Source of the DNA: Aralia elata
Taxonomy: Eukaryota; Streptophyta; Magnoliopsida; Apiales; Araliaceae
Direction of reading: 5' to 3'
DNA length: 64,000 nt
Assembly: GCA_034770075.1 (NCBI GenBank)
Contig: CM068384.1
Span: 37,297,182 to 37,361,181 of the forward strand
A program made the translations under genes and the position numbers. The notes beneath the pieces were generated by a model. That model worked only from the letters and a program-made list of their open reading frames with translations. It had not been told where the DNA came from and did no database searches. This document shows, one piece after another, positions 51,123 through 61,638 of the stretch; within the stretch, counting starts at the first letter, position 1; each line of letters opens with the position of its first letter.

Positions 51123-51674
51123 GTGAATCCGACGAGGAAGGATTGGTCCTTAAAATTGGATGACGCTTTGTGGGCATATAGGACTGCGTACAAAACTCCG
51201 TTGGGCATGTCACCATTTCAGCTGGTGTATGGAAAAGCTTGTCATCTTCCGATGGAGCTAGAACACAAAGCATATTGGGCAATTCGGAAGTTGAACTTTG
51301 ATTCGACAGCTGCAAGGGAGAAGCGTTTACTCCAAATCAATGAGTTGGACGAATTTCGAATACGGGCTTATGAAAACTCGAAGCTGTATAAGGAGAAGGT
51401 GAAGAAATGGCATGATCGTAAGATTATTGAGAGAACATTTGAACCGGGACAAAGGGTTTTACTTTTCAATTCCAGACTTAAACTTTTTCCCGGGAAGCTG
51501 AAATCAAGATGGTCAGGACCATTCACAGTGAAGACGGTCTTTCCACATGGCGCGATTGAAGTATACGATAAATTTTCGGATCAATCGTTCAAGGTGAATG
51601 GACAGAGGTTGAAGCATTACTTTGGGGATGAGGTGGACAGACAGAAAGTCACCTTAATCCTTGCTCCGACATGA
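51123..51674 (+). CDS. Ath-4 integrase C-terminal part
   Basis: The 183-residue open stretch reads WAYRTAYKTPLGMSPFQLVYG, KVKKWHDRKIIERTFEPGQ and SRLKLFPGKLKSRWSGPFTV (GPF module), ending at the normal stop. It is in a different frame from the core because of the lesion near 51063. Confidence 0.88.
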   Translation: MNPTRKDWSLKLDDALWAYRTAYKTPLGMSPFQLVYGKACHLPMELEHKAYWAIRKLNFDSTAAREKRLLQINELDEFRIRAYENSKLYKEKVKKWHDRKIIERTFEPGQRVLLFNSRLKLFPGKLKSRWSGPFTVKTVFPHGAIEVYDKFSDQSFKVNGQRLKHYFGDEVDRQKVTLILAPT

Positions 51675-51685
51675 GAATCAAAGAC

Positions 51686-51733
51686 AGTCAAGCTAATTGA
51701 CTATAACTTAGCGCTATCTGGGAGGCAACCCAG
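51686..51733 (+). promoter_or_regulatory. Ath-4 post-pol hairpins HP1 and HP2
   Basis: HP1 (51686-51702): AGTCAA, loop GCTAA, TTGACT. HP2 (51718-51733): CTGGG, loop AGGCAA, CCCAG. They start 11 bases after the pol stop and are 15 bases apart, with GCGCT immediately before HP2. Confidence 0.68.
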
Positions 51734-51884
51734 CATTTTAATTTTCCGTTTTGCTTTAGTTTAGTCATTTAACTTTGTTTTTTCTTAAAAAAAAAAGGGG
51801 TTTCTTGTAATTAATTTTGGATTTGGATTGATGTGTGTGCAGGTAGAAGCTTGAATTGGACGAAAATTGACTAAGTGTGCCTAT

Positions 51885-52250
51885 AAGCGCTGGCAGCGCC
51901 CTACCAAACGCCTGAAGCGCTACATTATGCGGCAACTACTGCAACTCAGCGCCATTGGTGCCTGTTCCAGCACATATCCAGCGCCAGAGGCGCTACACAA
52001 AGCCACAACATATTGCTAGACAGCGCTATTAGCGCCCTATCCAGCGCCAGAAGCGCTCGTCACATCCAGCGCCTGTAGCGCTCGTCAATGCACAAAGCAA
52101 GCGCCATAGGCGCTGCCCCAAGCCACGACATTCTGCATAACAGCACTATTAGCGCCCAATCCAGCGCCAGAAGCGCTACCATCACCACAACACACTGTAC
52201 CTCAGCGCTATTAGCGCTCACTCCAGTCATTCCATAGCGCTAGCAGCGCT
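51885..52250 (+). repeat. Ath-4 post-pol GC-palindrome cluster
   Basis: About 12 short palindromes AGCGC(C/T)-N3-(A/G)GCGCT lie within 365 bases, for example CAGCGCCAGAGGCGCT near 51979, CAGCGCTATTAGCGCC near 52021 and TAGCGCTAGCAGCGCT near 52235. Several middle triplets differ (AGA, ATT, TAT, AAG) while the arms are kept. An acceptor-like GATGTGTGTGCAG ends at 51842, 40 bases upstream. Confidence 0.8.
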
Positions 52251-52897
52251 CGGCAGGGAAATAAAAAAAACAAAGTTTAAAACCCTAAGCTACCTACAAT
52301 ACCATTTCATCTCTTTCTTTTCCCCAAGTCGGCAGCCTCTCTCACTCATTCACCATTCAAAGCCGCCACCTCCCATCTTTGTTTTTCTATAATTGTCGAC
52401 CAAAGCTAGTTTCTAGCAACAAAGCACCAACAAACCGACACCCATTCTCACAACCATTGTTGGTACACCCATTCTCACAACCATTGTTGGTACAAAACTT
52501 TTGCAATCAAGGAACTCTCTCTTCCATAGCCAAAGCGGATTGAATAGTCGACATATGGGCATTAACAATTTCAAGTAAGTTTTATATTTTTGAGCAATTA
52601 AAACTTGAAATTGTTGGTTAGAGAGTTGAATTGCTAGTATTTGGAGAAAGTTCTTGACTTTGATTGTGCACCCAATTGAGTTTGTGTTGGCTCAATTGGG
52701 ATTGGGTTTAAGTTCAATTGTCTATCTTTATGCTTGCAAGCTGTGGGAGATTTTCATTGTGCTAAATTGGGTTATTCATAAGTTTGGGGGAAACCTTGTC
52801 TAAGGGTTTTTAAAGAGTGCATACCAAGTGTTCGACAGATTGCCCCAACGAAATTTTGAGTTCTTTTGGGTCTTGATTTGTGTTTAATTGGTTATTA
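52251..52897 (+). promoter_or_regulatory. Ath-4 ORF3 leader
   Basis: No coding gene is present. A telo-box (AAACCCTAA) lies at 52280-52288, a CT-rich stretch around 52310-52350, a donor-like TTCAA/GTAAGT at 52574/52575 and several possible acceptors (near 52738 and 52838). A 27-base direct repeat (containing CACCCATTCTCACAACCATT) lies at about 52440-52495. AAGTTTGGGGG occurs at 52780-52790, about 107 bases before the ATG. The layout is like Ath-3. Confidence 0.5.
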
Positions 52898-54145
52898 ATG
52901 GCTCCCAAAAGACATAGAGGGGAAAGTTCAGGTTCATCAGCTGTTGTGAAATATGATAAGAAGAAATTTGTTAGCCCCGAAGCAAGTGATAGGTTTAAAA
53001 ATTGGTCTTCCGGAAAATCTCTAATTCATGAGCGTGGCTTGCTACCTATTGAGCGGGTAGATGGGGAGTTAGCTCAAATGATACGCAACCGAAATTGGAT
53101 GGTATTTACTGCACAACCCGAACCAGCTGCCGTTAATATTGTGAAGGAGTTTTATGCTAATGCTAAAGAAGCTGATGGGAATCTGGTTATGGTTCGGGGT
53201 CAGGAAATAAATGTGGGGCGTAAAAGTATTAATGCGTATTATGGGTTGTAGAAAATTCACAGGGATGGCTATATAAAATATTTGGAACAAGATTTGGATT
53301 ATTCTGAGATTATAGAAGCCCTCTGTGAGCCAGGGACTGAATGGAAGCTGACTGACCAACAAGAAGCTGTGCACTTTCCCTCAGCCAAATTGAGCAGATA
53401 TGGAAAAGCATGGCATGCTTTTATATGTGCTAAGTTGATGCCGTGCCGCCATATGAGCGATGTCATTAATCAGCGGGCGGCGTTATTGTTTTGCATTGCT
53501 CAAGGGAAGACAGTGGATATAGGGGAGATAATTCATGAATCTATCATTCACACGCTTGAGGGTAGTACCAAAGGTGGACTGCCTCACCCTTCATTGATCA
53601 CAGATTTGTGTCGTCGAGCTGGAGTCAAGTAGTATAAAGATGAACTTATACAGGCCCCATTGCCTCCAATTGATCATGCTGCAATGGGACGGTACAGAGT
53701 ATGGTGTGGAGGTGAGTCGCACCCGAGGGGTTTAGGTTTCATTCTACCACAGCAGCAGCCACAACAGCAGCCACAACAGCAGTCACAGGAACAACCACCA
53801 CCTGTTGAGGATCCGGTTCCAGCCCCTACTATAGTTGAGACTATCCGACAGGACCTTCGACACCATACTCGACGGATAGACTTAGTGGCAGGATCGATTC
53901 AGAGGGGTTTTGATCGGATGACTCGACAGCAAAGTCACCTTGCTCAGCGCCAGGCGGAGATTTATGCGTATAATGTTAACTGTTCTACAGCCTTGGCCGA
54001 TATGTTTGGGCGGTTGAATCCTTTGGCAGGACCATTCCAGTTTCCACCAGCTCCTCCTCTTTCTATTTACCCACCACCCGACTCGCCTCCTGATGCGGAT
54101 GATGAGGATATGATGACGCTGTCGATGGCAGTGATGCTGAGTAGT
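52898..54145 (+). pseudogene. Ath-4 ORF3, putative plant transposon protein family, broken
   Basis: It starts MAPKRHRGESSG, matching the Ath-3 start, so the upstream ATG at 52880 is not used. In-frame stops lie at 53249-53251 and 53630-53632. The conserved parts are VNIVKEFYANAKEA, MVRGQEINVGRKSINAYYGL, GKAWHAFICAKLMPCRHMSD, RAALLFCIAQGKTVDIGEII and GGLPHPSLITDLCRRAGV. The C-terminus is Gln/Pro-rich (QQQPQQQ) and ends acidic. An indel near 54105 carries the frame past the normal TAG at 54143, to 54253. Confidence 0.85.
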
Positions 54146-54189
54146 TCTTCATCAAGGGAGTCCTTTGTTCTTACTGTTTTATTCTTTTT

Positions 54190-54203
54190 CAATGAGGGCA
54201 TTG
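54190..54203 (+). promoter_or_regulatory. Ath-4 hairpin HP3
   Basis: CAATG, loop AGGG, CATTG, followed by CAGTTTGGGGGG at 54211. It is the same position and form as in Ath-1 and Ath-3. Confidence 0.65.
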
Positions 54204-54253
54204 TCTTGTTCAGTTTGGGGGGTAGTTTTTTTTGTTCGGTTTCATGCATTTAG

Positions 54254-55235
54254 TTTGTTTTGTTTTCTTGTGTTTATGCATGATGCATGGTAGTTGCATT
54301 GCGTTTTAGGTTGTGTTATGCATTTAGTTTCATGAATTAAGCATAAATTGATATAGTATCTAATGTGGCCAATGATAAGACTGGTTTTATGGTTTTAACT
54401 TGCGAAGAATTGAAAACTAGTGTTTAGTGATGACTTTGATTAGGTAGTGAAGGTTAACCTGTCTGAAACTTTTGTTAGCAAGGAAAGCACATAATCAATT
54501 GTTTTGATCAATTTAATTCAAATTGTTGCATAGTTTTCTTCTGGTGGAAGGTTTGGGTTAAAACTTGATAATATCGGTGAATCATCCATTTAATAAAACA
54601 CAGGCAAGAATCTAAGTTTGGGGGAATCTTGGGGTGAAAAAAAGAGAGAAGAGAAATTTGAAAATTTTGAACCTTTCCCAATTGAAGAATGGATCATGTG
54701 GTGGGTTGAGATAGAGCGTAAAACACACTCACTCATAAACACATGGAATGAGATGGAGCGTAAAACGCACTCGTTCAAAAGAAAGTGAGATGGAGCATAA
54801 AATGCACTCACTAAAAAGAAAAAAATTGTTTTAAATTACTGGGGAAGGGTTTAAAAAGGGTCTAAATGTGTTAAATAACCTTAGTGATACCCTTATGCTT
54901 AGTGATTGCTTGAATCAGTTGAATTGTTTGTATTCACGGGTTGAATTGAGTTGCAATTGAAAGTTTTCTTCTAAGAAGTCAATTATGTGATGGATTTGAA
55001 TTATAATTGATTGAAATGATTGATATACACACGTGCACGACATGGGTGATGACAGGTGTAACTTAACTACTTGGTTGGAGTTAGAAACTGTGCATTGGTT
55101 AGAGATTCTACTTAAGTATGTATGATATCTTTGAGGCCTGATGTTGGATACTGTGTTGGCTGATTGTTTGATTCGTAGGCATGATAGTTTGTTTGCATTT
55201 GCATCATTGCATTACTTGGGGACAAGCAATTGGTT
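54254..55235 (+). other. Ath-4 3' untranslated region with motif array
   Basis: There is no gene. Motif copies (GGAGCGTAAAACGCACTC type) lie at 54708-54730, 54750-54772 and 54787-54809, the first and last with changes. AAGTTTGGGGG lies at 54614-54624. Confidence 0.7.
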
Positions 55236-55248
55236 AAGTTTGGGGGTA
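55236..55248 (+). promoter_or_regulatory. Ath-4 polypurine tract
   Basis: AAGTTTGGGGGTA is followed by TT and the LTR start TGATGAGTGG. It is identical to Ath-1 and Ath-3. Confidence 0.78.
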
Positions 55249-55250
55249 TT

Positions 55251-56575
55251 TGATGAGTGGGTTTTATACCTACGAATCAGGTATTGTTAGGCTTAATTAT
55301 TGTGGTCTTTAAGTGTTTTTAGTATTATTTTACTTGTTTTTGGTGTTTATTTATTGTAGGTTGGAGCTGGAGGGGCAAAAGGGTAAATTTGGAGCTTAAA
55401 ATACACTTGGTGGCATTTTTGTAATTATGTGGGCATGGGCTAGTGCCAACAGCGCTTGGGCTAGCGCCAGAGGCGCTAGTTCACGATTTTGGTTGCTAAG
55501 GTTCAACTGGAAAGGAAAAGAAGAAGCCAATTCGAAAGAGGATTCTAGTTAATGTTGATCAGATAGTGAGAAGGAAACCCTAAGAAGGAACTTGGAGATT
55601 TTTATTATAATTAATCTACTTTACTTTTGAGAGAGAACAAAGAGATATTCTGTGGATTACTTTTGTTCAAGCATTGGATTTTGATGTGGGTTTAAGCTTA
55701 CTTTGGAATTTTATTCGCAATTGGGTTTGATCAATCTACTTCTTCTTTATTCAATTGATTGTTTATTTTCCATGTGTAGATTTGATCCCATAATGGCTTT
55801 TGGTTCAGACATGAACTAATCTCCATTATGGGATTCTAACGGATTTTAATATGTAGTCTAATTATAAGCTTGATCGTTAGATTATTTTGCATATCATAAG
55901 GAATTTCTATCATGATTGTTTTGCATGTATGAATGCTTGATCATCATTCGATTTCAGTACTTGTATGGAATTGAAAAATAACTTATAAGTATGGATTGTA
56001 ATCATGATAGCTTGCGAATAAGAGGCTTAATTGGGTAGCTTAATATTTTGTGAGTCAGATAGAAATATACTGTTTCACCGTAAGAGTCAAAATAGGGACT
56101 TGTGCTTAAAATCAATATAATTACAATTTCACATAGAAATATAGTGATTTTGGTTATAGTGGTGATTATATGGTGTCTATCGAGTATGGATATTATGTAA
56201 GTAGGTCATAATGCATTGACAAATGGTTATGTCTATTTTAGTGTCCTTGGCTACTTTTCTGTGATATATGAACTTACTAGCATGATAGTGGTAATTAGAT
56301 GAACTATTAAATGAAGTTAGGATCCCATTAACTCCAGACTTGATATATTTTGTTAGTATTTGCATATTTAGTTATTAATTGATATAGAAATAATTTTGTC
56401 ACCAAAAGTAAGTCAATAGTTTAGGCAAATAAGTATAGTGATAGAACTGATGCATAGTGAATTAATTTAATATTGTCTCTGTGGGACGATACTCTACTTC
56501 CTCTGTATTACTTGTTGACCACGTATACTTGCGTGAGTTAGAGCTCTTTTATTTAAGACTTAAAAAGAGGCAACA
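55251..56575 (+). repeat. Ath-4 3' LTR (1325 bp)
   Basis: It is nearly identical to 44769-46092 and is followed at once by the second GTGAC. The telo-box is at 55575-55583. There are no genes. Confidence 0.95.
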
Positions 56576-57055
56576 GTGACATTAAAAAGCCTAATGAAGA
56601 TAGACATTGCACAGGTCTAGATGTTAATAAACTATCATCGAGATGGAGCGTAAAACGCACTCGGTGATTGTTATAGAATATAGCTAAATGGAATGTGAAA
56701 ATAGAAGCTAGTGAGCATGAGAGCTGCTAGCAATTGGGTATTGACTGTTTTATCTTCTTTTGAGCAATGTAGTTCTTGGATTGAATTGTGATCAGTACGT
56801 ACTCTGACAGTCCAACCACACACACACATAAGGGTTAAACATTGGGCGAAACCGGTGTGAGTTTCATTTCTGATAATCATATGGTTGAGAGGTTGTTGTT
56901 TACTTGTTTCTGAATGTTGAGGCTGGATGTCCTTATCTTGACTGCTCTAGGCTTATAGCTCTTGCATTTGCATTCATCTACTTAGTGGCATTGTGTATTT
57001 TTCATTTCCTCTGTTTTTGCTTGAGGACAAGCAAAGTCTTAAGTTTGGGGGTATT
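56576..57055 (+). other. Ath-3 3' untranslated region, right part, and polypurine tract
   Basis: This is the continuation of the 43868-44768 region after Ath-4. It has one copy of the Athila 3' motif (GGAGCGTAAAACGCACTC) within 56640-56662, and the polypurine tract AAGTTTGGGGGTA at 57041-57053 before the LTR. There is no gene; the short frames at 56671 and 56904 have no domain. Confidence 0.75.
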
Positions 57056-58668
57056 TGATGAGTGGGTTTTATACCTACGAATTGGATGTTTTTTAGGCTC
57101 AATTCTCGGCTATCTTTAAGCATTTATAGCACTATTTCACTAGTTATTTCATTATTGTGCAGGAAGCGACTCTAAGTAGGAAATTGTGGAATTGTGGAAC
57201 TTTTGGAGCAAAAATGAAAAATTCCAGCAGTAGGGTCCACCGCCGGGGTGGCAACCCCAGGCTTGTTTCTGCGCCGGGGCGAAGCCATCGTCGGGGCGGC
57301 ATCCCCAAGCCATTTTCTATTACCGGGGCGACGCCACCGCCGGGGCGAGTCTCCAAGGCTAAATTTTACCGCCAGGGCGACAGAGTCGGGACAGAAATGA
57401 GGCTGGCTTTTGTCGCGTATGCTGATAGTAGAGATTGATTGGAGCAATTTCGGGAGCACGATGGAAAAGGGGAAGAGAGAGAGAGTAACTAGATTATTAG
57501 GCATCCAGGGAGGAAAATGGAAGTTATTCAAGCTTTGCTACACAATTTGGAGGCTAGGGTTTGAGAGAAAAAGGAGAAGAACAAAGGAACAAAGTGAGGA
57601 ATTATCTGAATTTCATCAACTCAAGGAGGCTAGGAGCACAAAATAGGAAGGCAAGAGCTGGAGAAGAAGAACTACACCACACCAATTCGGGAATCTCATC
57701 ACAAAATGGGTGTTTCTTCATATGTTTTAGTTCTTCATTCTTATTTTGTAATTCCAAACCATGTATTATAATCAGATTATGATGTTATTGAGATTGAATA
57801 TGAGCTAAACTCATCATTCTAAGATTGCAATGGAACCCAACTTGTAGTTTAAATTGAATGCTCTCTCTTTGAATGGTAGTTAGTCATTACATGAATTAGA
57901 GTTCATAACCTTTTCTTAAGGAATAATTGCTTGGCCCGTAATTACCTTGGTAACTTATATGGAATTGAGAGAGGAAGTATAAGTTGAGACCTAGTTATGA
58001 ATTCATGTGAAAGTTGGATATTCTTTATGGATAATGTATGAGATTATGTGACGTGAGTCTTATGTATTATTCTTGAGGGTTGATAATTTGATTGTATTTC
58101 GGATAGACATATACCTAAATACCACATGTATCCAATTGAGAATCCTTGCTTAATGATTTCTATTGTGAAAGTTGATAATTGATAGAACGGTTAATGAGAT
58201 TTTACGTGACATGTGTCTTATTGATTGTTCTTGATATGAGATTCTTGCTAGTGTGTAGAATAGAAATATATCTATACACCACAATAGGAAATACGTATTC
58301 GACCGTCGAGAGAGGCTTATATATACTTGTGATTTCTCGGAGAGCAATTCTTCTGTTCTAATTTACTAAACAAGAGAGAGTATGATGTTTAAATGAAGAG
58401 TTGGGGAAAATTGTAATCTTAGATCTTTCTATCTTGAACTTTATCCGTGTGTAGTTAAACGTGTTTTCTAAATTATCTTTATTTAGTTTTAATCAGCAAC
58501 AAATCCAAACCATATTGTCATTGTTTAAATTAGATTAATTTTTCATGCGATTGATATTTGGTAATTATTTAACATAATTCCTCGTGGGTTCAACACTTTA
58601 CTTATCTTATATTACTTGTGGACCGCGTATACTTGCGTGTGTTTTATTGATTGCGAAATCAAGCAACA
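57056..58668 (+). repeat. Ath-3 3' LTR (1613 bp)
   Basis: It starts TGATGAGTGGG and ends AAGCAACA. It pairs with 25989-27598. The palindrome cluster is at 57238-57384 and the telo-box at 57555-57562. The donor-like site of the 5' copy reads GGCAAGAG here, so it is lost. Confidence 0.93.
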
Positions 58669-59141
58669 AGCACTGACACATGAAACACGTTGTGAATGTG
58701 CTCAAGTTCAGGAGGTAACGCTACCTCATACGCCACTTCGCCGATTCGCCTCAATATCTCGAACGGTCCTATGAATCTAGGGCTCAATTTGCCCTTCTTC
58801 CCAAAACGGATCTTCCCTTTCCAGGGAGATACCTTCAAAAACACAAAGCTACCAACTTCAAAGTCCCTCTTCTGACGATGTAAGTCGGCATATTTCTTCT
58901 GGCGATCTTGAGCTGCTACCAGACGATTTCTGACCAGTTGTACTGTATCTGTAGTCTGCTGCACCATTTCAGGTCCCAACAGTCTTCGCTCTCCAACCTC
59001 ATCCCAACACATCAGGGTTCGGCATTTCCTTCCATATAGCGCTTCGTATGGTGGCATGCCGACACTAGCGTGATAGCTGTTGTTATAAGCGAACTCCACC
59101 AGTGGCAAATGGTCATCCCAGCTACCCTTTAAATCCATCAC
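58669..59141 (-). pseudogene. Tek-1 integrase C-terminal domain
   Basis: The frame reads MMDLKGSWDDHLPLVEFAYN, GMPPYEALYGRKCRTLMCWD, RNRLVAAQDRQKKYADLHRQ, FLKVSPWKGKIRFGKKGKLS and GPFEILRRIGEVAYEVALPP. This is the GPY/F-type DNA-binding tail of gypsy integrase. The Ath-3 insertion cuts it within the conserved FHVSVL block. The frame changes near 59140 relative to the core. Confidence 0.88.
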
Positions 59142-59700
59142 GACCGCCCGAAGGCATATCTTCTAAGGTCTGAATCGTTCGCTCACTCTGGCCGTCAATT
59201 TGAGGATGATACGCTGTACTCAACCTCAACTGTGTTCCCATTCTTGCCTGCAGACTTGTCCAAAAATTTGACGTGAAGCGCGGATCCCTATCTGACACAA
59301 TAGATACCGGTACTCCATGACGCGATACAATCTCCTTGACGTAAAGTTTTGCTAACTGCTCCAGCTTATACCATATTTTGATTGGTAGGAAATGGGCAGA
59401 CTTGGTTAGACGATCCACAATTACCCCGATGGCGTCTAAACCCTTCTGTGTCGGTGGCAGACTCACCACAAAGTCCATTGTGATGTGCTCCCACTTCCAC
59501 TGCGGAATCTCCAATGGTTGAAGCAGTCCGCTCAATCGCTGGTGCTCTACTTTAATTCACTGACATGTCAGACATCGGCTGATGCAGTCTGCCACTTCTG
59601 GTTTCATATTCGGCCACCAAAAATACTGTCGCAAATCCTGATACATTTTCGTGCTTCCGGGATGTACTGAGTACCTCGTGCTATGAGCTTCCTGAAGGAT
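59122..59700 (-). pseudogene. Tek-1 integrase zinc module and catalytic core
   Basis: The core is open at 59122-59535: HITMDFVVSLP with the first Asp, IVSDRDPRFTSNFW with the second, and DGQSERTIQTLEDM with the Glu. The HHCC module at 59536-59700 (HPGSTKMYQDLRQYFWW, then a Cys pair) is readable in the same frame with stops near 59560 and 59700. Confidence 0.87.
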
Positions 59701-60492
59701 TTATTCCCTCAATTCTGGATCCAACGGTACCCAGGCTCTCCCTTCAAACCTTAGCAACCCTGTGCTATCAATCTTATACTTAAGCTCCTCGCCTTCGGTA
59801 ATTCGCCTCTTTATTGAATCACAATCCTCATCCTTTTCTTGAGCCTCCTTGATTTGATCCAATAGGGTCGGACTCGCTGTCACTATAAATAATTTCTCGT
59901 CCGTCTCCATCGGATATTGAACCTCCAATTCCAGACGTTCAAACTCCTTTATTAACTCTGCCTGAGTTGTCAGTTTCATCAATTTCTCCCTGCCTTTCCT
60001 GCTCAAGGCATTGGCCACTACATTTGCTTTGCCCGGATGGTACAGAATCTCACAGTCGTAGTCCTTGATCAATTCTAACCATCAGCGCTGCCTCATGTTC
60101 AACTCCTTCTGAGTGAAGATGTATTTCAAACTTTTGTGATCTGTATATATTTCACACCTCTCTCCATATAGATAATGCCTCCATATCTTCAAGGCGAATA
60201 CTACTGCTGCTAACTCCAGGTCATGAGTTGGGTATCCCTTCTCATAGTCCTTCAGCTGACGTGAAGCGTACGCAATGACCTTGCCGTGCTGCATTAGTAC
60301 ACAACCAAGACCTTTGTGTGACGCATCACTATACACCACAAAACCTCCGGTGTCGTCCGGTAAAGCCAACACCGGTGCTTGGCTAAGTCTCTTCTTCAGC
60401 TCCATGAAACTTTCCTCGCACTTTTCCATCCAAATGAACTTTACCGTCTTTCTAGTAAGATTGGTTAACGGCGATGCTACCTTCGAAAAATC
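59701..60492 (-). pseudogene. Tek-1 RNase H
   Basis: Two stretches in one frame, 60082-60429 and 59701-60072, are separated by a stop near 60080. They contain YSDASHKGLGCVLMQ, DLELAAVVFALKIW, YTDHKSLKYIF and then YHPGKANVVANALSR. The last motif normally ends VADALSR; the catalytic Asp is Asn here. The enzyme is therefore probably dead in two ways. A stop at 60490-60492 separates it from RT. Confidence 0.88.
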
Positions 60493-61638
60493 TTAGATAA
60501 ATTTCCAATAGTATCCCACCAAACCTAGGAAACTTCTGATCTCTGTTGGCATCTTTGGCTGCTCCCAATTGATAACGGCTTCCACCTTTATCGGGTCTAC
60601 CGAAATGCCATTCTTGTCGATGACGTGTCCTAGAAACTGCACCCTCTGCAACCAAAATTCACACTTCGAAAACTTCGCGTACAGCTTCTCCCTTCTTAAC
60701 GTTTCCAAAACAATCCTTAGGTGTTCAGCATGTTCTTCCTCTAACACTGAATACACCAAGATGTCATCGATGAATACTACCAAGAACTTGTCTAAGTACT
60801 GTTTGAACACTCTGTTCATCATATCCATGAATGCCGCTGGTACATTTGTCAGTCCGAATAACATTACCAGAAACTCGAAATGCCCATAACGAGTTCTGAA
60901 TGCAGTCTTCGGGATATCCTCTTGTCTCACCTTTAGTTGATGATAACCCGTTCTCAAATCAATCTTTGAAAAATATTTTGCTCCCTTGAGTTGATCAAAC
61001 AGATCGTCTATTCTGGGCAGCGGGTACCTATTCTTAATCGTGACTTTGTTCAATTCGCGATAGTCGATACAAAGCCTCATCGAACCATCCTTCTTCTTTA
61101 CGAACATAACTGGCGCTCCCCATGGTGACATGCTCGGTCTGATATAACCCTTGTCTAACAGTTCCTGCAATTGAACCATTAGCTCCTTCATTTCTACCGG
61201 TGCCATTCGATACGGCGCCTTCGATATTGGTGCGGCTCCCGGCACCAAGTCAATTACAAATTCTACCTCCCTATCCAGCGGCAATCCCAGAATTTCATCT
61301 GGGAAGACATTTGTGAATTCCCTTACGACAGGTATTTGACTCGGTTCGCCCTCGACTTGATGAGTATCAACCACGTGAGCCAAATAACCTATACAACCCT
61401 TCTTCAGAAATCTCTTAGCTTGCATCATCGTTAGACAACAAGATTGTCTCGGCGATTTACTACCATAGAATACTACCTTCGACTTATTAGAGGTCTTCAG
61501 GTGTACACACTTCTTCTTACAGTCGATGACTGCTCCGTGAATCGATAACCAATCCATTCCAAGGATCACATCGAACTCCCCCAAACGAATCGGTATCAAA
61601 TCCACGCTGAGCTTAAATGCTCGCAACTCGGCAAACAA
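60493..61638 (-). CDS. Tek-1 protease end and reverse transcriptase
   Basis: The 381-residue ORF begins with the protease tail (FDVILGMDWLSIHGAVIDC). It continues through LPLDREVEFVIDLVPGAAPI, GYIRPSMSPWGAPVMFVKKK, RLCIDYRELNKVTIKNRYPL, YFSKIDLRTGYHQLKV, the catalytic FIDDILVYS and FLGHVIDKNGISVDP to IRSFLGLVGYYWKFI. FGLTNVPAAFMDMMN is intact except for Val where Ala is usual. RT makes the element cDNA. The protease front part is in another frame. Confidence 0.92.
   Translation of the reverse strand: MFAELRAFKLSVDLIPIRLGEFDVILGMDWLSIHGAVIDCKKKCVHLKTSNKSKVVFYGSKSPRQSCCLTMMQAKRFLKKGCIGYLAHVVDTHQVEGEPSQIPVVREFTNVFPDEILGLPLDREVEFVIDLVPGAAPISKAPYRMAPVEMKELMVQLQELLDKGYIRPSMSPWGAPVMFVKKKDGSMRLCIDYRELNKVTIKNRYPLPRIDDLFDQLKGAKYFSKIDLRTGYHQLKVRQEDIPKTAFRTRYGHFEFLVMLFGLTNVPAAFMDMMNRVFKQYLDKFLVVFIDDILVYSVLEEEHAEHLRIVLETLRREKLYAKFSKCEFWLQRVQFLGHVIDKNGISVDPIKVEAVINWEQPKMPTEIRSFLGLVGYYWKFI

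Larger units (their letters stand above)
44769..56575 (+). mobile_element. Ath-4: full-length Athila element with perfect target duplication
   Basis: It is an 11.8 kb element with LTRs at 44769-46092 and 55251-56575 and identical GTGAC on both sides (44764-44768, 56576-56580). It has an Asp-tRNA primer site, gag-pol in essentially one frame, HP1/HP2, a GC cluster, ORF3, HP3, a motif array and a polypurine tract. By eye the two LTRs differ at about 15 positions, about 1 percent. Gag-pol has five stops and about three frameshifts, and ORF3 two stops and a frameshift, so it is not autonomous. Confidence 0.96.
25989..58668 (+). mobile_element. Ath-3: complete Athila element carrying two nested elements
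   Basis: It has LTRs at 25989-27598 and 57056-58668, an Asp-tRNA primer site, gag, protease, RT, RNase H, integrase, ORF3 and a polypurine tract. It is interrupted by Tek-2 (29466-37943) and Ath-4 (44769-56575); without them it is about 12.4 kb. The flanks are AACAC (25984-25988) and AGCAC (58669-58673), a target duplication with one change, and the Tek-1 reading frame resumes across it. By eye the LTRs differ at about 45 positions in 1.6 kb, more than those of the elements nested inside it. Confidence 0.93.

Noticed and set aside
52880..52897. Upstream ATG at 52880 as start of Ath-4 ORF3
   Set aside because: Homology with Ath-3 ORF3 begins at 52898 (MAPKR against MPPKR); the six residues before are unconserved.
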